Origin: a virus
IMG/VR virus record: IMGVR_UViG_3300047510_003098
Location: 1 to 26,525 of that record
DNA: 26,525 nucleotides
Direction: 5' to 3' (one strand)
The translations under genes and the position numbers were made by a program. Of the stretch, positions 14,535 through 20,908 are shown one piece after another. Under the pieces are notes generated by a model, which worked only from the letters and a program-made list of their open reading frames with translations, ran no database searches and had not been told where the DNA came from. Each line of letters starts with the position of its first letter. Position 1 is the stretch's first letter.

Positions 14535-14577
14535 ATTTGACTCTAGTATATAGCTTTTTGTCCAAAAAGTCAAATCG

Positions 14578-14584
14578 CTAAATA
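14578..14584 (+). promoter_or_regulatory. Plus-strand late promoter motif CTAAATACTT
   Basis: CGCTAAATACTTGA lies 21 nt before the ATG at 14605, matching the spacing of the minus-strand motifs and sharing their ACTT extension. GAGG follows as ribosome site. It is the only clear late motif on the plus strand and would drive the three-gene inverted cassette. Confidence 0.6.
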
Positions 14585-14604
14585 CTTGATGCTGAGGACT
14601 AAAA

Positions 14605-15735
14605 ATGCCTAGATTAAGTCTCTGGAAAGACGGGAAACACACAAACGACTACAAGTTCATGGATCGTAGGATCAGTGAGATGTTTACCGTTGGTGGTACG
14701 GGCATTTTAGTACACAAATATCTTGGTCCGGTTGATCAAGGCGACACTGGTGATGCCACACAACCCAATTACATCAATCAAAGTGAAAAAAATATACAGG
14801 ACCTCTTGTTTGTAGAAAATCGAGATCGCAAGTACGATTCGTCAGTGTACCGCATGCGCGGCATTTACACTCGCGGAGATCAAGATTTTGACCTTAGTCA
14901 ATTTGGTATTTTCCTACAAGCCGGTACGTTGTTTATGACTTTCCATATCAACGATATGATTGAAATTTTAGGGCGCAGACTTGTTTCCGGAGACGTACTA
15001 GAACTTGAACATCTCAAAGATTATCATGCTCTTGATACTGATCTACCAACTGCCTTAAAAAGATATTATGTGGTCGGTGATGCCAGTTTTGCTGCCGAAG
15101 GTTTCAGCCCAACTTGGTGGCCACATTTATGGCGAGTCAAGCTCAATCCGCTGGTTGATAGCCAAGAATACAAAGACATACTCAACACCATCAAAGTTGA
15201 TGCCAACAACGATGGGGTCGAAGAAACTCCCATTGGCGAAATACTCAGTACGTTTAACAAATACATTGACATCAATGATGCTGTTATCGAACAAGCCGAG
15301 ACAGAAGTACCAAAGTCTGGCTATGATGTCACTACGCTGACCACTGATTCAAGAGACAGTCAAACCGACACTGGGTCTTATAATAAAAAACCAATGCCGG
15401 CTTATCTAGCAGGCGATGGCATTCCACCAAATGGCTCTAGTGTGTCGGCTGGTATTTCTTTCCCAGAATCGCCAACAAGTGGACAATATTATCTACGTTT
15501 AGACTATCTGCCTAATCGACTATTCAAATATGACGGTCTACGTTGGATCAAAGTTGAAGATGCTGTGAGAACTTCGCTGACCAACAATGCCAATGAAAAT
15601 AAAACACTGAGATCAACCTTTACTCGAAATGTCAATACTGGTGGAAATCTCAATACCTATACCGACTCTCTGGGCAATACACATCCAGTACGTCAGAGCC
15701 TTAGCAAGGCATTCACACCCAAGGCAGATAACTGA
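14605..15735 (+). CDS. Virion structural protein in the gp14 (neck) position
   Basis: This 376-residue protein is immediately upstream of gp15, sharing one base (stop TGA/start ATG), as gene 14 precedes 15 in T4. It opens MPRLSLWKDGKHTNDYKFMD, then ISEMFTVGGTGILVHKYLGP, NIQDLLFVENRDRKYD, MRGIYTRGD and FDLSQFGIFLQAG. Around 130-200 the GDVLELEHL ... PHLWRVKLNPLVDSQEYKD pattern resembles the gp14 segment that ends in a strand and a helix. The last ~130 residues include a fibre-like SPTSGQYYLRLDYLPNRLF / DGLRWIKV piece. T4 gp14 is shorter (256) and direct similarity is weak. I read this as a gp14 equivalent that closes the neck, chiefly from order; a generic virion protein is the alternative. 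Confidence 0.65.
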   Translation: MPRLSLWKDGKHTNDYKFMDRRISEMFTVGGTGILVHKYLGPVDQGDTGDATQPNYINQSEKNIQDLLFVENRDRKYDSSVYRMRGIYTRGDQDFDLSQFGIFLQAGTLFMTFHINDMIEILGRRLVSGDVLELEHLKDYHALDTDLPTALKRYYVVGDASFAAEGFSPTWWPHLWRVKLNPLVDSQEYKDILNTIKVDANNDGVEETPIGEILSTFNKYIDINDAVIEQAETEVPKSGYDVTTLTTDSRDSQTDTGSYNKKPMPAYLAGDGIPPNGSSVSAGISFPESPTSGQYYLRLDYLPNRLFKYDGLRWIKVEDAVRTSLTNNANENKTLRSTFTRNVNTGGNLNTYTDSLGNTHPVRQSLSKAFTPKADN

Positions 15736-17105
15736 TGCCACAAGATCCTAATTTTTTCTACGATGGCCAGATAAGACGTTTTATAACTCAGTTTATCAGG
15801 CTGGTTTCAAATTTTCATGTACAGTTTGGCAAGGATCGCAACGGTAATATCAGTTTACAGCGTGTGCCGGTTATCTACGGAGATCAGAGTCGTCAAGCCG
15901 CTCAAATACTTAGAGGTAATACCGAAAACAGTCTATCAAACGTGCCAGCCATGGCTGTTTATGTTTCAGCATTTGACTATGACAGAGAGCGTGTACAAGA
16001 ACCGTTCCATGTCAGCAAAATACAATTAAGACAACAAAGATACGATCCCGATACTGGCAATTATGACACAGAAAAAAGCGATTCGTTTACAGTTGAGCGT
16101 CTTATGCCTGTGCCTTATAAATTGACCTTAAAGGTTGATATCTGGACATCAAACACCGAACAAAAATTACAAATCATCGAACAGATCGCCACTCTGTTTA
16201 ATCCAGCATTGGAAATACAAAGCACCGATAACTACATCGACTGGACCAGCCTTAGCGCGGTATTTTTAACCGGCACCAATTGGGATTCAAGATCGATACC
16301 TGCCGGTGGTGAGGAACCCATCAGTGTGGCTACTATGACATTTGAACTGCCAATTTGGATTTCTGCGCCAGCAAAAGTTCAAAGGCTTGGAGTTGTTTAC
16401 AAGATCTTGGGCTCAATTTATGACACAGACGGAAACTTATCAAATAACTTATTTGACGATGAGACATATCTCGGAAGGCGAGTTATCTCGCCTTATGGGT
16501 ATCGTGTTTTGTTCGTTGACGATAAAATCACTTTGTTAAAAAGATCTGAAATTTCAATCAATGACATGGCTCCCGAAGCAACTGCCAATTGGAAAGATCT
16601 CATCGATCATTATGGTGAATTGCGTGACGGTCTCAGTGAGATACGCTTGAAACACCATAGCAACGACTACGAGGTTGTTGGTCATGTCAGCTACAACCCA
16701 CTGGTTGACAGTCAATTGATATTCAACATTGATGCTGATACTGTCCCAACTAACTCTTTAGATCCTGTTGATGCTATCATTGATCCGTTTACTGTAAATG
16801 TGGATCAGTTTGATTTGCTGTCCCCAGATATTGGTACTAGATATCTTATTTTGAATCCGATTGGAAATTCTGCCAACGCTGAAGCCGCGATAGTATGGGG
16901 AGATCCTGAGTTTATTGCCAATGCCAATGACATAATCGAATATGGCAATTCAGGATGGAGTGTGGCTTTTGATAGTCAGCAAGAAACTTCCACAGAGTAT
17001 GTGACCAACTTAAATACTGGAACACAGTATAAATGGTTTGAAGGATCATGGTCAAAGAGCGTCGAAGGTCTTTATCAGGAGGGGGAATGGAGCGTCGTGC
17101 TATAG
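15735..17105 (+). CDS. 15: Tail completion / sheath stabiliser protein, gp15-like
   Basis: This 456-residue protein has residues 1-235 following T4 gp15 (272): FFYDGQIRRFITQFIRLVSN at the start, then RVPVIYGD, an AFDYDRERVQEPF segment, PVPYKLTLKVDIWTSNTEQK, LQIIEQIATLFNPALEIQ and VATMTFELPIWISAP. gp15 caps the sheath and tube and docks to the neck. Residues ~240-456 are an extension absent from T4, holding YGYRVLFVDDKITLL and a Trp-rich, fibre-like C-terminus (NSGWSVAFDSQ, YKWFEGSWS). AAGG precedes the ATG, which overlaps the previous stop; the 3' end overlaps the Nudix gene by 19 nt. Its orientation is opposite to gp13, gp18 and gp19. Confidence 0.85.
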   Translation: MPQDPNFFYDGQIRRFITQFIRLVSNFHVQFGKDRNGNISLQRVPVIYGDQSRQAAQILRGNTENSLSNVPAMAVYVSAFDYDRERVQEPFHVSKIQLRQQRYDPDTGNYDTEKSDSFTVERLMPVPYKLTLKVDIWTSNTEQKLQIIEQIATLFNPALEIQSTDNYIDWTSLSAVFLTGTNWDSRSIPAGGEEPISVATMTFELPIWISAPAKVQRLGVVYKILGSIYDTDGNLSNNLFDDETYLGRRVISPYGYRVLFVDDKITLLKRSEISINDMAPEATANWKDLIDHYGELRDGLSEIRLKHHSNDYEVVGHVSYNPLVDSQLIFNIDADTVPTNSLDPVDAIIDPFTVNVDQFDLLSPDIGTRYLILNPIGNSANAEAAIVWGDPEFIANANDIIEYGNSGWSVAFDSQQETSTEYVTNLNTGTQYKWFEGSWSKSVEGLYQEGEWSVVL

Positions 17106-17515
17106 AAAGTTGCGGTGCTTTGATCTACTCTGTTTCAACTAAAAGATATCTATTCTTACTAAGGAATCACGATCGAGACCCAGGATCTTGGGGCCTAGTT
17201 GGTGGCAAGATTGAACCTGGAGAATCGGTGATTGATGGCCTACATCGAGAAATACGTGAGGAAATTGGTGAGATACAATATCGTAAAATCGTACCAATAG
17301 AAAAATTTACCAGCAACAATCAACAATTTTTTTTCCACACATTTTTAATCTCAATTGACAACGAATTTGTTCCTAAACTGAACGACGAGCACAGAGGTTT
17401 TTGTTGGGTGGCAATAAAAGATCACCCCCGGCCTTTACATCCGGGGGTGTGGCGTAGTTTCAAATTTGACTCTGTGATACGTAAATTAGAAACGATGGAA
17501 TCTATATTATCCTAG
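17087..17515 (+). CDS. Nudix hydrolase
   Basis: This 142-residue protein has a Nudix box from Gly40 to Gly61: GGKIEPGESVIDG then LHREIREEIGEI. The metal-binding REIREE core and both glycines are present; the residue after the last glycine is Glu, where a hydrophobic is usual. The fold is intact (N-terminal strand CGALIYSV, RYLFLLRNHDRDPGSWGLVG). These enzymes hydrolyse nucleoside diphosphates linked to another group (dNTPs, ADP-ribose, NAD, capped RNA). The substrate here is not evident; T4 also has a Nudix enzyme (NudE). I start at ATG 17087, with AGGAGG 4 nt upstream and inside the gp15 gene, rather than at the ATG 17048. Translation is probably coupled to gp15. The 3' end overlaps the convergent gene by 9 nt and contains that gene's terminator. 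Confidence 0.88.
   Translation: MERRAIESCGALIYSVSTKRYLFLLRNHDRDPGSWGLVGGKIEPGESVIDGLHREIREEIGEIQYRKIVPIEKFTSNNQQFFFHTFLISIDNEFVPKLNDEHRGFCWVAIKDHPRPLHPGVWRSFKFDSVIRKLETMESILS
17423..17449 (-). terminator. GC-rich terminator inside the Nudix coding sequence
   Basis: CACCCCCGG and CCGGGGGTG form a perfect 9-bp stem with a 9-base loop. On the minus strand it is followed by ATCTTTTATT, and it lies 58 nt past the stop of the minus-strand gene at 17507. On the plus strand no T-run follows. It would therefore end transcripts of the convergent 225-residue gene, while also encoding Nudix residues around HPRPLHPGV. Confidence 0.6.
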
Positions 17516-18184
17516 ATCGGCTTCAACAACAAATTCTCTAGTTGAAACAGTTCTAAAATTCAAAACATCTTTCCATTCATTGGGAACATGGCCGTCGGCG
17601 CTGAAGCCTTGTACCAATACAAAATCAACATCAGGGTAGGTATCAAAAACTATACGCATGGCCTTGGCCCAGAATGGATGGTTGTCGTCCATTTCACAGC
17701 CCAACAAAAAGATCTTGTCGTGCCCATCGAAGGCTGCTAAGTAAGCGGCAATCGCTCCTGCATTCCATGAAGGATCTTGCGGGATCAAGTAAAACTTGCC
17801 AGGATAATCAAGAACCTGGCCTGCATTGGAATAAACAATATGATTATCGCAGTATCCATTGCTGGCGATTTCAGCGGCGTTTTCGCGACCAATAGTCACT
17901 AAAAAATCACATTCAATATCTTTGTAGACATCATTACAGCCATAAGTCTGTAATTTTGAACTTCCTAATAGGCCACCTTTGTGATTCTTGATCAAGCTCA
18001 TGTCAAACTGCTCGCGTAACCAGCCTCCGCCGAGCACTATGGCCTGTGTAGTAATATGATTGTTAAAAACATTGTTTGGTACCCACTCTTTTTCGTACTG
18101 TTGCGCTTGACCTTGTAGTGTCATGCGTGTTGTGACATCTTCACCGGTATATGAAGAGCGGTATTTTTGTTCAATTTTGTACAT
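17507..18184 (-). CDS. Conserved phage protein of unknown function, 225 residues
   Basis: I do not recognise a function. It opens MYKIEQKYRSSYTGEDVTTR, then NVFNNHITTQAIVLGGGWLR, IKNHKGGLLGSSKLQTYGCN, DFLVTIGRENAAEIASNGYC, IVYSNAGQVLDYPGKFYLIP, AGAIAAYLAAFDGHDKIFLL and NFRTVSTREFVVEAD at the end. The alternating strand/helix pattern with a Gly-rich turn (VLGGG) and 'HDKIFLLGCEMD' suggests a Rossmann-like alpha/beta enzyme fold. I recall close relatives next to tail genes in cyanomyoviruses, also unassigned. It follows a fibre gene on the same strand and has GGAG as ribosome site. It could be a glycosyltransferase- or pterin-kinase-like enzyme, but that is a guess. Confidence 0.75.
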   Translation of the reverse strand: MYKIEQKYRSSYTGEDVTTRMTLQGQAQQYEKEWVPNNVFNNHITTQAIVLGGGWLREQFDMSLIKNHKGGLLGSSKLQTYGCNDVYKDIECDFLVTIGRENAAEIASNGYCDNHIVYSNAGQVLDYPGKFYLIPQDPSWNAGAIAAYLAAFDGHDKIFLLGCEMDDNHPFWAKAMRIVFDTYPDVDFVLVQGFSADGHVPNEWKDVLNFRTVSTREFVVEADLG

Positions 18185-18226
18185 AGTTGGCTAGCTCCAA
18201 AAATTCTATATAGTACTTATCAAAAA

Positions 18227-19354
18227 TCAAGCAGAAATGTACGTTGCGGCTAGTTTTACACCGTTACCTGCGGACACTCCTGTATATAAAAGACGCACAT
18301 TTCCACTGCTGATATCTGCGGTTATATCTCCCAATGATGCGTTAGTTGATGTTTCGCCATAGACTGTGACTGTGGCAGTTGTACCGTCGTGTACCAATAG
18401 AGCCTCAATGATGTTGTAATTACTGCCGTTAGATATTGTTATCAAATACTTTGCACCTTGATAAGTGGCAGCAACAAAAGTATCAATGACAGTAGCAGTT
18501 GTATTAACAGATGTTGTTGATGGAGATACAATAATTTTATTAATAACAGGTGCTGTCAGTGTTTTGTTTGTCAGAGTTTGTGTATCTGTTAATGTTGCCA
18601 TTCCGTCCACTGACAACGAAGCTTTGACATATCCCACCGACGACGACGATCCTAAAAATGATCTTTGGAAATACACGCTGACGTTGGAACTATCACCGGT
18701 ACCCAACAATCGTATGTTGCTGTCATTGATATCAGCAGTGAGACTAACCACTTCATAGTTTGAATTACTTAGTACAACAGCATACTCTGATATATAGACA
18801 TCGGTTCCATCTGACAACACGTCAACAGTTGAAGTTTTATAACGGCCATTTGTGTTATCTACTGCTGATACTGTCCATCTCACTGAAGTAGATCCACTGG
18901 AGGCAATGCTGTTAATCACTGTCTGCGATGTTGTTACTGCTTTACTTCCTACATAAATGTTACTGTTTTCAAGATTTGGTACGAATGTGAGTCCAGTTGA
19001 ACCAATGGTGATAGGATCTTGAGTAGTCAGTTTCCAGAGTGTTCCTGCGTACTCGGTTCCTTCAACGGTGTTTACTATCACGCCAGATGTGACTTCGGCG
19101 TTTTGATTGGAATCTAATGTCCTGGTCCATGTGCCGTTACTGCCTGATCCCAGTGTGGAAACAAAATAGATACCATTTTGACTAGCATTGGTTTGCCCTA
19201 CTACCAACACACGATCGTTGACTTGTAGATTTACTCCGTCAACTGTGGCAGGAGCGCCGCCTGAGAGTGTGATGTTGTTGACCGCGGCCGCACGACAACT
19301 ATTTTTAAAATCCGAATCTTGTAGTTGCGTTAAACGCGGTCTAGTTAATCCCAT
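18227..19354 (-). CDS. Tail fibre / receptor-contact virion protein, 375 residues
   Basis: The N-terminus (MGLTRPRLTQLQDSDFKNSC) leads into a module ~22-128, GGAPATVDGV ... VNDRVLVVGQTNASQNGIYF ... WTRTLDSNQNAE, found in many phage tail fibres. A beta domain follows (~140-235), then a LTDTQTLTNKTLTAPVIN linker (255-272; 'TLTNKTLT' is a common fibre motif), then a second copy of the beta domain (~283-374). The same domain ends the 1321-residue fibre. These domains likely sit on the particle surface or mediate trimer formation. A late promoter lies 25 nt upstream of the ATG with AGGACA as ribosome site. Which receptor it touches cannot be told. Confidence 0.8.
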   Translation of the reverse strand: MGLTRPRLTQLQDSDFKNSCRAAAVNNITLSGGAPATVDGVNLQVNDRVLVVGQTNASQNGIYFVSTLGSGSNGTWTRTLDSNQNAEVTSGVIVNTVEGTEYAGTLWKLTTQDPITIGSTGLTFVPNLENSNIYVGSKAVTTSQTVINSIASSGSTSVRWTVSAVDNTNGRYKTSTVDVLSDGTDVYISEYAVVLSNSNYEVVSLTADINDSNIRLLGTGDSSNVSVYFQRSFLGSSSSVGYVKASLSVDGMATLTDTQTLTNKTLTAPVINKIIVSPSTTSVNTTATVIDTFVAATYQGAKYLITISNGSNYNIIEALLVHDGTTATVTVYGETSTNASLGDITADISSGNVRLLYTGVSAGNGVKLAATYISA

Positions 19355-19378
19355 TATTATAATGTCCTGTTTATCGAG

Positions 19379-19385
19379 TATTTAT
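19379..19385 (-). promoter_or_regulatory. Late promoter motif ATAAATACTC
   Basis: The minus strand reads AGATAAATACTCGA, 25 nt before the ATG at 19354 and about 30 nt past the terminator at 19415-19440. Confidence 0.65.
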
Positions 19386-19414
19386 CTTGACTATTTTGTT
19401 ACAGATCGTCCAAC

Positions 19415-19440
19415 AAAAAAGGCCCTCTCGGGCCTTTTTT
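19415..19440 (-). terminator. Strong intrinsic terminator after the 458-residue fibre gene
   Basis: AAAAAAGGCCC pairs with GGGCCTTTTTT around a TCTC loop. It is symmetrical enough to work both ways and lies 21 nt past the stop at 19462. It ends the fibre unit before the promoter at 19379. Confidence 0.92.
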
Positions 19441-19461
19441 GCTGTTTTTGTACAACAATGA

Positions 19462-20838
19462 TTAATAGCGGCCAACTGCCACTTCAATCACGCCACTTTG
19501 ACCATCAAAGTTGGCCAGGGCTTTACCAATCACTTGGCCAATCTGTGGTGTGCGTGTCACTGTAGCATGTCCGTTGCCAGAAGCTACCAGCATGTCGCCT
19601 TTGCGTACTGCGCCAGTGACCTTACAAGGAACACGACCTGTAAACGCCACTGCCACTACGTTGGCGCCGCGGAGTCCGGAGTTCATCAAGAAACCTGGAG
19701 CACTAGATACCACGCCAGCGATACGTGCTGAACCTGGAGCAGCTATAGTAACTTCTTCAGCACCACCAAACTCAACCACTGTACCGGGCTCGTAGGCCTT
19801 GTCTGCTTGATAGTTCTCTGCCAAGTCAGCGTACTGTGCTGTTGTTGCTTGACCATTGAATGTGGTAGCATACACAGTATTAAACTTGAACGAACTTGAG
19901 CCTAAATTGAGCGTATTGTCGGTTGTTGGTGTCAAGTTACCACCGATAGTGGTATTGCCAGGCAGAGCCGAAGCATCGCCAATCACTGAGTAATTGGTGC
20001 CATCTGTGGTAAGTTCCCACTTGTCTGAAGTTTCGTTCCAACGGATCTGCACTGCAGGATCATCACCGCGTAGCACACGCAAACCAGCATTCTGGCTAGG
20101 TGCACCTGTGGTAACATCACTGTTGAGGTCGATGATGTTGTCAGCAACACTGAGTGTTGTGGTATTGACTGTGGTTGTCGTGCCTGATATAGTCAAGTTA
20201 CCTGTGACTGTCATGTCGTCATCGACACGTACCACACCTGTGCCATTGGCCGTGAGTGTGAGATCTGTGTTGGTGGTCTTGCTGGTGATCGTGTCTGATT
20301 TAATGCCTGTGGAAAATGGCACAGCATTACCACTGCTGGTATTGATGTTGGTACCTTCTTCGATGGTCAGCGTACCTTTGACTTGTACCACACCTGAACC
20401 TGTTGGATCTAGCTCAATGTCTCCCGAACCTGAAGTTTGGAACACTAGATTCTGGTTGGCGTCGGCCGAAACCACGATGTTACCCGAATCTTCTTGTAAT
20501 ACTTTCTGTCCGTTAACATACAGAGATCCAGGACCAACGTAGACGTCTTTCCATTGTTTGGTAGAGCTACCTAGGTCATAGGTAATGTCTGTGACTGGCA
20601 ACATAGCGTTGGCAGTAAAAATAACAGCAGTTGTACCATCAATTTTAACATCAACATTGGAACCAGTACCAGTATCATTGATCTCGATTGACGAGTCGTT
20701 TTTGTTGATCTTTGATACTGCTACGTTACCCGATAATGTCAGATTACCTGATGTTGAACTGATCGCGCCGGTTGCGGCGTTGATCTGTAATGGGCCTACT
20801 TGTAGACCATTTTTAACTACGAAAAATCCTGCGGCCAT
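19462..20838 (-). CDS. Tail fibre protein with peptidase-G2-like C-terminal domain
   Basis: This 458-residue protein has an N-terminus MAAGFFVVKNGLQVGP typical of small virion fibres. Beta-repeat modules follow: YDLGSSTKQWKDVYVGPGSL (~87-106), GSGDIELDPTGSGVVQVKGT, and TVNTTTLSVADNIIDLNSDV then RGDDPAVQIRWNETSDKWEL (~224-276). Residues ~336-458 (YADLAENYQADKAYEPGTVV, AGVVSSAPGFLMNS, GRVPCKVTGAVRKGDMLVAS) resemble the peptidase G2 / intramolecular processing domain at fibre C-termini. Family members cut themselves after trimer assembly; I cannot confirm the catalytic residues here. AGGGAG serves as ribosome site. No late motif is seen upstream, so it is probably transcribed with the giant fibre gene, 70 nt away. 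Confidence 0.82.
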   Translation of the reverse strand: MAAGFFVVKNGLQVGPLQINAATGAISSTSGNLTLSGNVAVSKINKNDSSIEINDTGTGSNVDVKIDGTTAVIFTANAMLPVTDITYDLGSSTKQWKDVYVGPGSLYVNGQKVLQEDSGNIVVSADANQNLVFQTSGSGDIELDPTGSGVVQVKGTLTIEEGTNINTSSGNAVPFSTGIKSDTITSKTTNTDLTLTANGTGVVRVDDDMTVTGNLTISGTTTTVNTTTLSVADNIIDLNSDVTTGAPSQNAGLRVLRGDDPAVQIRWNETSDKWELTTDGTNYSVIGDASALPGNTTIGGNLTPTTDNTLNLGSSSFKFNTVYATTFNGQATTAQYADLAENYQADKAYEPGTVVEFGGAEEVTIAAPGSARIAGVVSSAPGFLMNSGLRGANVVAVAFTGRVPCKVTGAVRKGDMLVASGNGHATVTRTPQIGQVIGKALANFDGQSGVIEVAVGRY

Positions 20839-20868
20839 AGTTCCATATCTCCCTTCTGGCGTTGTTTA

Positions 20869-20898
20869 GGAACCAGGAAGCCCTATGCTTCCTGTTCC
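20869..20898 (-). other. Hairpin between the giant fibre and the 458-residue fibre genes
   Basis: CAGGAAGC (20874-20881) pairs with GCTTCCTG (20887-20894), extended by GGAA/TTCC across a one-base bulge. No T-run follows on the minus strand, so it is more likely an RNA stabiliser or partial pause signal than a terminator; it leaves the downstream fibre gene co-transcribed. Confidence 0.5.
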
Positions 20899-20908
20899 GG
20901 TTTTAAAA

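Noticed and set aside
14535-14642. Extension of the 85-residue protein to 14642
   Set aside because: It would run through the divergent promoter and the start of the gp14-position gene, and no ribosome site supports it.
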